From the NCBI GenBank assembly GCA_947498325.1, contig CANMKE010000023.1:1-64000 (forward strand): a stretch of DNA of 64,000 bases, written 5' to 3'. Below are positions 1 through 9,322 of the stretch, piece after piece (within the stretch, counting starts at the first letter, position 1; each line of letters opens with the position of its first letter). Made by a program: the position numbers and the translations under genes. This DNA is from an uncultured Persicobacter sp. GTDB lineage: Bacteria > Bacteroidota > Bacteroidia > Cytophagales > Cyclobacteriaceae. A model generated the notes under the pieces. That model ran no database searches, had not been told where the DNA came from, and worked only from the letters and a program-made list of their open reading frames with translations.

Positions 1-1075
1 CCCATGCTTACAGCATTGAAAAAACGGTCTAAATTCACACGACTCCCTGTCGCGAGACTCTGTCTTGTGACAAACAATCAGATACATATTGATCACGAGA
101 GAGACTCTCGCGATAGTTTAAGGGTGAGTAAACAATTTCCTATTGCATTGTATTCCCATGCTTACAGCATTGAAAAAACGGTCTAAATTCACACGACTCC
201 CTGTCGCGAGACTCTGTCTTGTGACAAACAAATCGGGTACATAATTGATCACGAGAGAGACTCTCGCGATAGTTTAAGGCTGAGTAAACAACTTCCTGTC
301 GCTTTGTATTGGCCTTCTCCAATTCTACATTTGACTGACGCGCAAGGCTCACAGCATTGACAAAGTGGTTTAAATCCACACGGCTCCCTGTCGCGAGAAC
401 AAGCATTGAAAAAACGGTCTAAATTCACACGACTCCCTGTCGCGAGACTCCGTCTTGTGACAAACAAATCGGGTACATAATTGATCACGAGAGAGACTCT
501 CGCGATAGTTTAGGGCTGATTAAACAACTTCCTGTCGCTTTGTATTGGCCTTCTCCAATTCTACATTTGACTGACGCGCAAGGCTCACAGCATTGAAAAA
601 GCATTTTAAATCCACACGATTCCCTGTCGCGAGACTCCGTCTTGTGACAAACAATCAGATACATATTGATCACGAGAGAGACTCTCGCGATAGTTTAAGG
701 GTGAGTAAACAACTTCCAGTTGCTTTGTATTCCTCTTCTCTAATTCTACATTTGGCTGACACACAAGGCTCACAGCATTGAAAAAGCATTTTAAATCCAC
801 ACGATTCCCTGTCGCGAGACTCCGTCTTGTGACAAACAAATTGGGTACATAATTGATCACGAGAGAGACTCTCGCGATAGTTTAAGGATGAGTAAACAAC
901 TTCCTGTCGCTTTGTATTGGCCTTCTCCAATTCTACATTTGGCTGATACGCAAGGTTCACATCATTGAAAAAGCATTTTAAATCCACACGATTCCCTGTC
1001 GCGAGACTCCGTCTTGTGACAAACAAATCGGGTACATAATTGATCACGATCGGGAGGCTTGCGATAGTTTACAGG
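1..1075. repeat. Tandem array of ~187-bp units, each with two opposed REP-like hairpins
   Basis: The motif GATCACGAGAGAGACTCTCG starts at 91, 247, 483, 668 and 855, and a decayed copy starts at 1042. Spacings are 156, 236, 185, 187 and 187 bp. Each unit has one hairpin of the form CGCGAGAC-TCC-GTCTTGTG and, about 25 bp on, an inverted relative that reads TCGCGAGAG-TCT-CTCTCGTGA on the minus strand. The pair therefore resembles a head-to-head REP doublet. The first unit is about 30 bp short. The 236-bp interval contains a 49-bp partial duplication with a junction near 398. The array may continue left of the window. Short open frames inside it are by-products of the repeat and are not called as genes. 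Confidence 0.9.
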
Positions 1076-1388
1076 AATGTAAATTACCCATTGGGCAGAC
1101 TGAAATAATAGACGCTTTAACTTTTCAAAGGGGTAGAATTTATTTTGTGGTCTATATCTTGCCAAGATATCGGATTAATCAGGCAGTTAATTTGTCATAT
1201 TAAATCAATTCCTCTAATTTTCCCTAAAAGCGTGTTGAGTAGCTGACCACCTCATGGCAGATTCAGATGATTGAAATTGGTTTTGAATTACTTTTCAGCA
1301 ATAGCGAGGTTGTTTCCTTAAAATAACCCCTCATTAATGCCGAGGTATGCTAAATGTTCGTCATTGATTTTTAGTTGCTAACACGTGC
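1076..1388. other. Intergenic stretch, no gene seen
   Basis: AT-rich sequence between the repeat array and the first convincing gene. No coding frame with a plausible start, no tRNA-like fold and no hairpin of note was seen, apart from the decayed last repeat unit that runs into it. Confidence 0.6.
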
Positions 1389-1396
1389 TAAGTTTG
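1389..1396 (+). promoter_or_regulatory. Bacteroidota -7 box for the helical-repeat gene
   Basis: TAAGTTTG matches the Bacteroidota -7 consensus TAnnTTTG. A TTG at 1364-1366 lies at about the right distance for the -33 element. The predicted transcript start, near 1403, leaves a leader of about 25 nt before the ATG at 1428. Confidence 0.5.
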
Positions 1397-1427
1397 GTAT
1401 TATTACTTATTTCAGCTCAGTGAAAAA

Positions 1428-2906
1428 ATGGATTTAATTGCAGAATATGCATATGTACTGACGGAGGGCAGTCAGAAAAACCTGGAGCTTTCTTTGCCCA
1501 AGCGGACCAAAATGCGGAAGCTGTATGATTTGGTGGTCCACGAAAAGGTCGATGACCAAACTGCGGCCAAGATCCTTTATAAAACCAAGCCGTCAGATAA
1601 GCGGTACCTGATGCTGAAGCGTAACCTGAGTCAAAAGCTGGCAGAGGTTTTTATCCTCAACAGTTTGCAGAAGCAGGAGCGGGTGAACTATCTTGATATT
1701 CAGGCAGAATTAACGGCGCAGCTGGTGGTGGCGAGCCGATTTCTCGACCGTAATGTATTTCATAATGCAGATAAAATTTTGCGGAAAACCCTGGCCAAAG
1801 CTGAAAAATACAGCCTTTTAGGTACAGAAGTGCAGGTGTTGCTGAAATTGCGGGAAATGTATTCTATGCAGGGCTTTCCCGATAAATGCCAGGAGGTGAT
1901 CAGTTTACTGCAATCCAAAATGCAGCAGTATATGCTTTTGCAGGAAATAGAGGGCATGGAGCAACTACTCGACAGTAAGGTGAAGTTTTCCACACACAAA
2001 ACGAAGGATATGCTCAACCTGTGTGAGGACTGTGTGGCGCGAGCTGAGGAAATTGCGGCGCAGTACGATAATCCTTTTATTCGGTTGATTTTGTACTACC
2101 TTCAGGCGATGCGGGCTTATGTCAACAATCGGTTTGATGAATATGGCGCTCGGATAGATGACCTTGAAGAGTTGTTCAAAAATGAGTCTTTTGTGTTTTC
2201 CAATATTCGTTTGTTGCGATTGTATTTTCATCATGCACAATATTATCGCTCTTTGCGTAAGGTTGAGGAAGCGATTGGATATGCAAAGTGGAGTTTGGAA
2301 CTGACAGAATACAAGGCTTATAATCGCTTCGATGTGCAATTTTTATTGACAGATTTGGCCTTGAAAAAACGTGCGCAAACCGAGGCACTCAGTATTTGTG
2401 AAGAGGTGATGCAGGTGGAGCAGTATGCTTTTTTGCATGCGGTGGATCAGGCCAAATGGCTGGTCTATTTTTATTACGCACAGCTTGACTGGATTGTAAA
2501 CCACCCCGGTGCGGCGAATTATGCGATGGAAGGCGTGGAGGAGATCTTTCATAAACGCTTCCCTGCAAGAAGGGATAAGCATGGCAGAAATATTCAGGTG
2601 CTGATCCTGAAGCCATTTGTTGAGATTTTTCAGCAGGGGACAGATTATGACCTGATCAATATTGCCCATAATATGCAGGTGTATCGTCATCGTCATCTGA
2701 AGGATATTTCTGAGGTAAGAACGATGGCATTTTATGACCTGCTGATTGAAGCTTGCCTGATGAACTTTGACCTTTCCTACCGTCAGCAGATTGTCAACCG
2801 ATTTGCGGAAATGGTGGAGGATTACCAGTATTTTGATGAGCTGGAGGTGGTGCCCTATGCCCAATTGCTGGATATGGGATTTATTTTGGCCGAGCAAGCC
2901 AAATAG
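1428..2906 (+). CDS. Helical-repeat (TPR-like) protein of unknown function
   Basis: The 492-residue product has no signal peptide and no membrane segment, so it is probably cytoplasmic. It is built from amphipathic helices throughout, with recurring aromatic/Leu spacing such as LYYLQAMRAY and RLYFHHAQYY that suggests degenerate TPR-type helix pairs from about residue 100 to 400. The N-terminal 60 residues are rich in Lys/Arg. I do not recognise a named family; proteins of this general look are common and uncharacterised in Cytophagales. The ATG start fits the promoter 30 bp upstream. The gene stands alone and ends at a strong hairpin terminator shared with the converging gene. No catalytic motif was seen, so a scaffold or protein-binding role is only a guess from the fold type. 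Confidence 0.85.
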   Translation: MDLIAEYAYVLTEGSQKNLELSLPKRTKMRKLYDLVVHEKVDDQTAAKILYKTKPSDKRYLMLKRNLSQKLAEVFILNSLQKQERVNYLDIQAELTAQLVVASRFLDRNVFHNADKILRKTLAKAEKYSLLGTEVQVLLKLREMYSMQGFPDKCQEVISLLQSKMQQYMLLQEIEGMEQLLDSKVKFSTHKTKDMLNLCEDCVARAEEIAAQYDNPFIRLILYYLQAMRAYVNNRFDEYGARIDDLEELFKNESFVFSNIRLLRLYFHHAQYYRSLRKVEEAIGYAKWSLELTEYKAYNRFDVQFLLTDLALKKRAQTEALSICEEVMQVEQYAFLHAVDQAKWLVYFYYAQLDWIVNHPGAANYAMEGVEEIFHKRFPARRDKHGRNIQVLILKPFVEIFQQGTDYDLINIAHNMQVYRHRHLKDISEVRTMAFYDLLIEACLMNFDLSYRQQIVNRFAEMVEDYQYFDELEVVPYAQLLDMGFILAEQAK

Positions 2907-2943
2907 AAAAAGGCGACCTTCCAAGTGGAAAGTCGCCTTTTTT
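2907..2943. terminator. Bidirectional rho-independent terminator
   Basis: AAAAAGGCGAC and GTCGCCTTTTTT form an 11-bp stem with an A-tract on one side and a T-tract on the other. It lies between the plus-strand gene ending at 2906 and the minus-strand gene ending at 2963, so it can serve both. Confidence 0.9.
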
Positions 2944-2962
2944 AAAGCAATAGATCGTCAGA

Positions 2963-3664
2963 TTAAAGAGTCACTTTTACATAAAGTGGCGTTTCAACTT
3001 TAATGTCTGAATGTTTATTGTAAGTCTTGTAGGTTACCTCAAATACCTGGCCTTCTTTCATGTTTACCATGAAGTGCGCTTTTAAAACCACGTACAGCTT
3101 GGCATAAACTTCTTCTGCTGTTTTGTAATGACTCAGGGTAAAGCTGCCATATTTTGGATTTTCACCTACCATGGCGTAATCATCCGCCGTTAGGGTATAG
3201 GCGGTCGCTTTGTCAACTTTAGCAGTAGGTGCGAAGTTGAAACTTGGAACGGCCAACCATTTGGTGTTGGTCACATCAAAAGTAACCATGGTGGTGTCAG
3301 CACTTTTATGGTGGTCGATGTAAGTGTTATAGGTCACGAACATTGTTTCACCGGCTTTGGCCATGTATTTATTTCCTAAAACCTCCGTTACATTATCCTC
3401 GAAAGAAAGGCTGTCTTTACCGAAGTTTTTATTTTTTTTGATGCTTTCTTTTGACGATAACGCATAATCGGCATCGGCTAAAGTGTAAGGGGCGTCTTTT
3501 GTGTATTCAGCATCTGCCACCAAAGTTTTTCCACTGATAAAACGATACCAATCATCGTTTTGAGTCAGTTTCTGATCCAATTCATCATGAATGTCTTTCA
3601 TTGGGTTACAAGCAGATGCTCCCAAAACCAAAGCGAATAGGAAATAGATATAAGAATTTTTCAT
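2963..3664 (-). CDS. Lipoprotein with two internal repeats, partner of the TonB receptor
   Basis: The 233-residue product starts with a lipoprotein signal whose lipobox is LGASAC (Cys at about residue 19), so it is predicted to be a lipidated, probably outer-membrane, protein. Two related segments of about 75 residues are visible. Each opens with a YTL-x-x-x-DYA motif (near residues 59 and 155) and closes with a (F/V)TY-x-TY motif. I do not recognise a named function. It starts 54 bp after the TonB-dependent receptor gene on the same strand, so the two are probably one transcript. By analogy with SusC/SusD-like pairs it may be a surface lipoprotein working with that receptor. It does not look like SusD in sequence or length. 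Confidence 0.85.
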   Translation of the reverse strand: MKNSYIYFLFALVLGASACNPMKDIHDELDQKLTQNDDWYRFISGKTLVADAEYTKDAPYTLADADYALSSKESIKKNKNFGKDSLSFEDNVTEVLGNKYMAKAGETMFVTYNTYIDHHKSADTTMVTFDVTNTKWLAVPSFNFAPTAKVDKATAYTLTADDYAMVGENPKYGSFTLSHYKTAEEVYAKLYVVLKAHFMVNMKEGQVFEVTYKTYNKHSDIKVETPLYVKVTL

Positions 3665-3718
3665 CTTTCTGTATTTTTATGGGGAAGCGCAGGCTCCCCC
3701 TTGAGATCAATCTTGTGA

Positions 3719-6289
3719 TTAAAATTTAACTTTCATACCCAATGACCAGGTGCGACCTACCGTAGGGTATGCCAAAGCACTTTGCCAGTTGTGGTCGTTT
3801 CCGTCACGTGCATCAGCGATGTAATCGGTATCCAAGATATTGTTCAGGTTACCGAAGATAGTGGCGTCAAATTTACCGATTTTGAACCCGTAGTTCACGT
3901 TGAAGTCCAACAAGAAGTAGTTCGGCATTTTCCATGATTGCTCACGGTCAGCAGTCTCTGGGTGTTCAGCATCAAAATCACGTTTTGAAGGATCGTAGTC
4001 GGCGTAGATGTTGCCAAAGTAGGTACCTTCCAAACCGATTCTCAGTTTAGGCAACACTTCGTAACGTACACCCAAAGCACCCGTAGTTTGTGCAGCATTA
4101 CCTACTTTAAGGTCTTTTACAGACAAGGCTTTTTCACCACCAACAGGTTGTTGGTTTTGGTCGTAGAAAGTGGCGTTCACGTCATCAATCCAGTACCAGT
4201 TGTTGATCGAACCAGAACCTTTGATGGTCAATAATTTCGATGGACGGTATTCAAAGTCAAACTCAACCCCTTCGTGAAGTGCTGACAAGCCCGTAATATT
4301 GGCGAACAGGTCACCACCGTCTTGTGCTTCACCGAACAAAGTACGTGTCATGGCTTTATCTTGCCATTTGGTGATATAAGCATTTGCATTACCTGCAAAT
4401 TTTGCTGAACGGTAACCGTAACCACCTTCAATAGTGATGATTTTTTCGTTTACAGCACCTTTGTTAATATCGTTTTTGTAGTTCATGAATACTGCATTCA
4501 TGAATGGAGGACGTTGCAAGTAACCTGCGTTTACAAACACATTATGGTGTGCATTGAAGTTATAGTTTACCCCACCTTTAATTCCGTAAGTCTGGAATGA
4601 AACATAGTCTGTTTCTTGGTTTCCTTCAGTATAGTTGAAGTAATCTTTACGCTTGTACATGATGTTCGATCCGTAACCAGAAACGAAAGCAGAAAGATTA
4701 TCCTTAGAGTATTCCAACTGAGAGAACAATGATTGCCATAGTACGTGAGAGTCGTTTTTGAAACCTACTTCATCACCTACACGAGCGATTTTATTAGGGT
4801 CATTGACATCAAAATTGCGGTCAATCATATAATCACCACCCATCAGATCAGTAACTTCTTTGGTGTGGAATCCTGTGTAAGCTCTCAAATCTACCCCTGA
4901 AGTCAGGGTCAAAGCAGGAGACAGATTAGCAGTCAATGTAGAAACACCACCGTACCAGTTGTGTGAGTTGATGGCATTGGCCATGATGGTTGTAGATTCG
5001 CCAGCAGGCTTGCCATCAGCAGTATCATTGTTTTCTTGTGCCAAAGCATCAAAATCGATGTGTGAGTTTGGCAAACGGTAGTTATTGAAGTAAGCGTCTT
5101 TACCGTAACCTGCAACTCCGCCACCACGGCCGAATGAAGCATACAATACGGTTGATAACTGCAATTTATCGTTGATCGTCCAGTAATCATTCAAAGAGAA
5201 TACTGGTTTCGAGTAAGAGTTCGATTTAGAGTTCAATACATGACCATTGTAAACACCCCAGTCAGCATTGTAACGACGGCCATTATTATAAATATCTTCA
5301 AGGCTCAGACGAGTAGAACGCTGACCGTGCTCTTGGCTTGCGCCAAATACGTTGAAAGACATCATGTGGTTTGGAGTCCACTGCTTAGAAACGTTCAGGA
5401 AGTATGACCAACCCTCGAATTGAGTCGCATCAACATAACCGTTACCTTTGGTATGCGCGCCAGAGAAAGACACTGCCCAGCCGTTATCCAACTGACCTGT
5501 TGAAAGTGTTACAGATTCCTTAGAGAAGCCATCATTACCTACTCCCACAAAAAAGCTACCACCTTGTTTGGCGTCTGTTGCCTGAGTTAAAATGTTAATT
5601 GTACCCCCCATAGATGGAATGGCCAATTTAGAAGCACCCAAACCGCGCTGTACTTGCATGCTGCGGGTTACGTCTGAAAGACCTGCCCAGTTCGACCAGT
5701 AAACTCGACCATTTTCCATGTCGTTCACAGGCATACCGTTAATCAAAACGGCAATGTTTTCTGAACCAAAACCACGCAAAGAGATACGGGAGTCACCGAA
5801 TCCACCACCTTGTTTGGTTGCATAAACACCAGGAGTAGATTTCAGCACTTCAGGAAATTCCTGCGTACCCAATTTCTCCTGTAAAGCTTTTGCCTTAATC
5901 GTCGCTACGGCAACGGGAGTTTTACGATCAGTGGCCACCGATGCAAAAACCTGAACTTCCTGAAGACCTACGGCATCACCTTTGAGGAGGATTGTACCCA
6001 AATCTTGAGTTGTTCCATTAAGCGTTACTGGGATTTGTTGTGTTTCCATACCAACAAAAGAGACGTCCACGGTTTGAGGGCCTGTTTTGTCAGTTTTCAA
6101 AGTAAACGAACCGTCGATAGAGGTGATCGTTCCCTGTGTGGTGTGATCTAATAAAACGTTCGCCCCAATAACTGGGTCATGTGTTCCATCTTCAAGGATT
6201 TTACCTTTCAGAATTGTTTGAGCGTAAGTCATGGATGAAGTCAATACCATGAACATTAACGCCAGCATCAGTTGTAAACCTTTTTGCAT
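3719..6289 (-). CDS. TonB-dependent outer-membrane receptor
   Basis: The 856-residue product has a signal peptide of about 23 residues. A carboxypeptidase-regulatory-like beta domain follows (about 25-105, with GKILEDGTHDPVIGANVLL). Then comes a TonB plug (about 115-235, with GVYATKQGGGFGDSRISLRG and NGMPVNDMENGRVYW). A long barrel follows, ending in the aromatic residue expected for an outer-membrane protein (MKVKF). It imports a ligand across the outer membrane using TonB energy. At this length, and without SusC-specific features, it is more like a siderophore/vitamin-type receptor than a glycan SusC. The ligand cannot be read from the sequence. It is probably co-transcribed with the lipoprotein gene 54 bp downstream. 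Confidence 0.93.
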   Translation of the reverse strand: MQKGLQLMLALMFMVLTSSMTYAQTILKGKILEDGTHDPVIGANVLLDHTTQGTITSIDGSFTLKTDKTGPQTVDVSFVGMETQQIPVTLNGTTQDLGTILLKGDAVGLQEVQVFASVATDRKTPVAVATIKAKALQEKLGTQEFPEVLKSTPGVYATKQGGGFGDSRISLRGFGSENIAVLINGMPVNDMENGRVYWSNWAGLSDVTRSMQVQRGLGASKLAIPSMGGTINILTQATDAKQGGSFFVGVGNDGFSKESVTLSTGQLDNGWAVSFSGAHTKGNGYVDATQFEGWSYFLNVSKQWTPNHMMSFNVFGASQEHGQRSTRLSLEDIYNNGRRYNADWGVYNGHVLNSKSNSYSKPVFSLNDYWTINDKLQLSTVLYASFGRGGGVAGYGKDAYFNNYRLPNSHIDFDALAQENNDTADGKPAGESTTIMANAINSHNWYGGVSTLTANLSPALTLTSGVDLRAYTGFHTKEVTDLMGGDYMIDRNFDVNDPNKIARVGDEVGFKNDSHVLWQSLFSQLEYSKDNLSAFVSGYGSNIMYKRKDYFNYTEGNQETDYVSFQTYGIKGGVNYNFNAHHNVFVNAGYLQRPPFMNAVFMNYKNDINKGAVNEKIITIEGGYGYRSAKFAGNANAYITKWQDKAMTRTLFGEAQDGGDLFANITGLSALHEGVEFDFEYRPSKLLTIKGSGSINNWYWIDDVNATFYDQNQQPVGGEKALSVKDLKVGNAAQTTGALGVRYEVLPKLRIGLEGTYFGNIYADYDPSKRDFDAEHPETADREQSWKMPNYFLLDFNVNYGFKIGKFDATIFGNLNNILDTDYIADARDGNDHNWQSALAYPTVGRTWSLGMKVKF

Positions 6290-6926
6290 TTTCTTTGCGT
6301 CGTTAGTAGTTGTCTTTGAAAGATGTTACAAAGAAAATGCCTTAATTTTCGCTATTTGAATACCCGATTAATATATAGTAAAAAATGGGATGGGTTTTTA
6401 TGGCTGAGATTAGTCTATAAATGGCCTTTAATTGACTCTCAGAGGTGTTTTTTGGTAAAGTCAAGGATATTTTTAATCTGAGTTTAGAAAAAATGTTGCC
6501 TTGAAAAAAATATTTCCTCAGTAGGTCATCAGGGCTGTTCTGTTACTTCAATAATTATAGATTCGGACTTGTTTTGTGTTTATTATCATAATATTAGAAA
6601 TGAATTAACATAATAGCATTTTAAATATTTGATTATTTTATTTTATGATCATGTGTTTTTAGATATTTTTATTATCGTATAATGATATTTTCGCTCTTCT
6701 CCGAATCTGTTGATATTTCGGATTTTGGGCGAAAAATTAGCGTGATTTGTTATGAATCACTCGAAATTTGGCATTTTGTTAAAAATCAACGCCGTCATCC
6801 GTGATTTGGTGATAAATACAACGACTGTTGATTGATTTCGTGACTTAATGTCATTTTAAAATAATTTTGTGGGTAATATTTGCTTATCCTCAAAATGTAG
6901 TCGAAAAACAAGCATGATGATGTGAA
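6290..6926. other. 637-bp AT-rich intergenic region upstream of the TonB receptor
   Basis: This region lies between the receptor start and the end of the sensor kinase gene (both minus strand), so it should hold the receptor promoter. No TAnnTTTG box close to the start and no clear terminator for the kinase gene were found. No coding frame or RNA fold is convincing. Confidence 0.5.
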
Positions 6927-8651
6927 TTAAGCAATTTCGATCAGCGTAGTGGGCGACTCATCACGTGCAGACTTTTGCTGGTCATTCGGCAGAATAATGA
7001 TGAATTCTGTCCCTTCATTTTTATGAAAAGAGACGCGTATTTTGCCATTATGGATCTTAATCAGCTCATGTACCAAAGCCAAACCAACCCCAGTCCCTTT
7101 GATTTGATGGGTATTATTTGCCCTGAAGAATGGCTGGAAAAGATTGCCTCTTTGTTCTTCGGGAATACCGATACCAAAATCTCGGATACTGATGCGCAAC
7201 TGTTCGTCTTTTTCAATCTTCACGAGGGGCGCAGGTGCATTGGCCGAATATTTTAGGGCATTTGACAATAAGTTAGAGAATACCTGTTTCATCAAATTAC
7301 GGTCAAAGGTCCAATTGACCTCACCAATAACATTGGTAGTGACCGAAATCTTTCGGTGCTCCGGATCCACCGTTTCATATTCTTCGATAAGTTCCTGGAG
7401 TAGGGGAATCAAGTCGGTGTTTTCGGGGTTGAAGGCAATTTTCCCTGCCTCACTTTTATTAAAGACCAAAATACTGTTCACCATGTCGGTCAAAGAGTCA
7501 ATGGCTGAATAGACCCGATCGTATTTGCTGAGTCGCCATTGTTTGGTGCTTTCTGAAATCGTCATTTCACCCTCTTCCATTGTTTGGAGTAATTGGGTGG
7601 TACTTTTAATGATGGTCATTGGTGTTTTAAACTGGTGACTCACCATGGCGGTAAACTGTGATTTCAATTTCCCGAGCTGTTTTTCTCTGTTCAGGGCAGA
7701 GTTAAGTTGGGAGTTGAGTTGCTTGCGCTTTGTAATATCCTGCACAATGGCATCAATGCCGATCAATTGTTCGTGCTGAAAAATCTGAAATTCAGTAATT
7801 CTTACCCACTGCAATTTTTGGTCATCACGACGGATAGCCACATCGTAAACATGTCTTTTCTGATTGTTCTCCACAATGGAAAAGGGGAATACATGCTGAT
7901 CGAGAAATTGCTGGACATTGAATATATTGACCTCTTCGCCAAATATATGCGATGGACTATTACTGCTAAAGGTCAGCTGGTTATTGGCATCGCGTGAAAA
8001 CATATAGAATTCTTCCCCAACAGAATCTACGAGGTTTTGAATTTGACTTTGGTACCGTTCGAGTTGATTTTTCTTATTGAAAAGCTGCTCTTCCCGTTTT
8101 TTGCTTTGGGCCTTGAAAAGTATGGAGGTCATGCCTGAAAAAGTAAAGCCTGTAACGAAGCTGATCATCACTCTGATTTTTTTTTCTGCATCACTAATGG
8201 GGTGAAGCCAGTGCGGGTAAAGCTCCTGTAATGTCCATAACAGAATAAAATTGATAATGACCAGTTTCATGAAAATGTTCCTGTAAGTTTCGGGGATGAA
8301 ATGCAGAAAACTGATAAAAATAAAGACCATTCCAAAGGCGGAGGACCCGGTAACTCCTCCTGTGCTGAACCAGATCACACTTAGCACGGTATAGGTGATC
8401 AATATGAAAAATAGCAGGGGCACATCATATTTTTTTCTCACCCTTGAAAAGTAATAAATCAGTACAATGCCCAAGGTGAGGGTAAGATAAAGCAATTTGA
8501 CGATCAGGGGTTGGCCGAAGGTGAAGTTCACGACGGTCATGGAAACAGCAATGAACAAGCCAAAAATAAATAGCCCATTGACCCCTCGGTGTTCAAAAGA
8601 AAAGTTGGTGTCTTCACCAAGGATGACCTGCAAAATAAGATTGTTTTTCAT
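6927..8651 (-). CDS. Membrane-bound PAS sensor histidine kinase
   Basis: The 574-residue product has about six hydrophobic segments in residues 25-178, then a coiled coil, a PAS-like domain (about 205-310), a HisKA domain with the phospho-acceptor His339 in SHQFKTP, and an ATPase domain. The ATPase domain shows an N box near 459-466 (NLLSNALK), a G1 box DFGIGIP near 491 and a G2 box GTGVGLAL near 519. It should autophosphorylate in response to a membrane or cytoplasmic cue. No receiver domain is fused, and no response-regulator gene is adjacent, so it is an orphan here. The gene upstream on the same strand ends 29 bp before its start, which suggests a shared transcript. The last 18 residues look like a non-conserved tail. 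Confidence 0.93.
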   Translation of the reverse strand: MKNNLILQVILGEDTNFSFEHRGVNGLFIFGLFIAVSMTVVNFTFGQPLIVKLLYLTLTLGIVLIYYFSRVRKKYDVPLLFFILITYTVLSVIWFSTGGVTGSSAFGMVFIFISFLHFIPETYRNIFMKLVIINFILLWTLQELYPHWLHPISDAEKKIRVMISFVTGFTFSGMTSILFKAQSKKREEQLFNKKNQLERYQSQIQNLVDSVGEEFYMFSRDANNQLTFSSNSPSHIFGEEVNIFNVQQFLDQHVFPFSIVENNQKRHVYDVAIRRDDQKLQWVRITEFQIFQHEQLIGIDAIVQDITKRKQLNSQLNSALNREKQLGKLKSQFTAMVSHQFKTPMTIIKSTTQLLQTMEEGEMTISESTKQWRLSKYDRVYSAIDSLTDMVNSILVFNKSEAGKIAFNPENTDLIPLLQELIEEYETVDPEHRKISVTTNVIGEVNWTFDRNLMKQVFSNLLSNALKYSANAPAPLVKIEKDEQLRISIRDFGIGIPEEQRGNLFQPFFRANNTHQIKGTGVGLALVHELIKIHNGKIRVSFHKNEGTEFIIILPNDQQKSARDESPTTLIEIA

Positions 8652-8680
8652 GCTGGGTGGAGTTGTTAACGGTAGGAGTT

Positions 8681-9184
8681 TTATTTGGTGCTGAATTTTT
8701 TTCTGTAAAATTCAGCGACCTGATGATTGTAAAAAATGTCTTCTTTGAAGGCTCGTGGAAGAAAGTGCAATTGGGGATATTTCATTTGCATGCTTTCTTT
8801 AAAAGTCTGCACCCGTAATTTGTGGTCGGGGGAGTGGTAGGAGATGAAATACCTTTGAATCGAAGGGTCACCGTCTTTACACAAATGATAGATCCTTTCT
8901 ATCCAGTCCAATTCTTTGAACCAGGTCTTGACGTTGATCACTGCAATAATCCTATCCTGTTTTATGTCAGCAATAACAATATCCAGTGGGTCTTTGCCAT
9001 TGTCTTTAATTCGGCTGTTGGTCCAAATGCGTAAATGATCTTTGTCATCATATCGTTCAATTTCATTGATGATATAGTGGGCGAGATACATTTTATAATC
9101 ACATTCTTTAAAAGCACCGACCTTTTTAAATCCTTCAAAATATAATTGCTCTTCTGCTTTTAGAATGATGTCGTGTATGTTCAT
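8681..9184 (-). CDS. Small soluble protein, possibly PD-(D/E)xK-like fold
   Basis: The 167-residue product has no signal peptide or membrane segment. Its middle part contains a strand-turn-strand with Asp (PLDIVIADI) followed about 11 residues later by AVINVKTW. This looks like the core of the PD-(D/E)xK nuclease-like fold, but with Asn where the catalytic Glu/Asp should be. That suggests either a degenerate member or a chance resemblance. The first 50 residues are helical with many charged residues. It lies 29 bp upstream of the sensor kinase gene on the same strand, so it is probably the first gene of a two-gene transcript. The function is not recognised. Confidence 0.75.
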   Translation of the reverse strand: MNIHDIILKAEEQLYFEGFKKVGAFKECDYKMYLAHYIINEIERYDDKDHLRIWTNSRIKDNGKDPLDIVIADIKQDRIIAVINVKTWFKELDWIERIYHLCKDGDPSIQRYFISYHSPDHKLRVQTFKESMQMKYPQLHFLPRAFKEDIFYNHQVAEFYRKKFSTK

Positions 9185-9266
9185 AGTAGGGGTCCATTTG
9201 TTTTTTATGACTTATGCAGCAGCCCTTATGTTGTAACTATTATTTTGCCCGATGTACTAAAAACAA

Positions 9267-9296
9267 AAAAGTCACACCTGTGAAAGTGTGACTTTT
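9267..9296 (-). terminator. Rho-independent terminator of the RNA helicase gene
   Basis: On the minus strand, AAAAGTCACAC and GTGTGACTTTT form an 11-bp stem followed by more T residues, 27 bp after the helicase stop codon. Confidence 0.85.
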
Positions 9297-9322
9297 GTAG
9301 AATATTTTATGTTGGATAATCT

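Noticed and set aside
1-1075. Short open frames on both strands within the repeat array
   Set aside because: They share the same peptide phrases because they read the same DNA repeat; start and stop positions differ between units and no family features exist.
1-1075. CRISPR array
   Set aside because: The period is about 187 bp, the whole unit is repeated rather than short repeats with unique spacers, and no cas gene is present.
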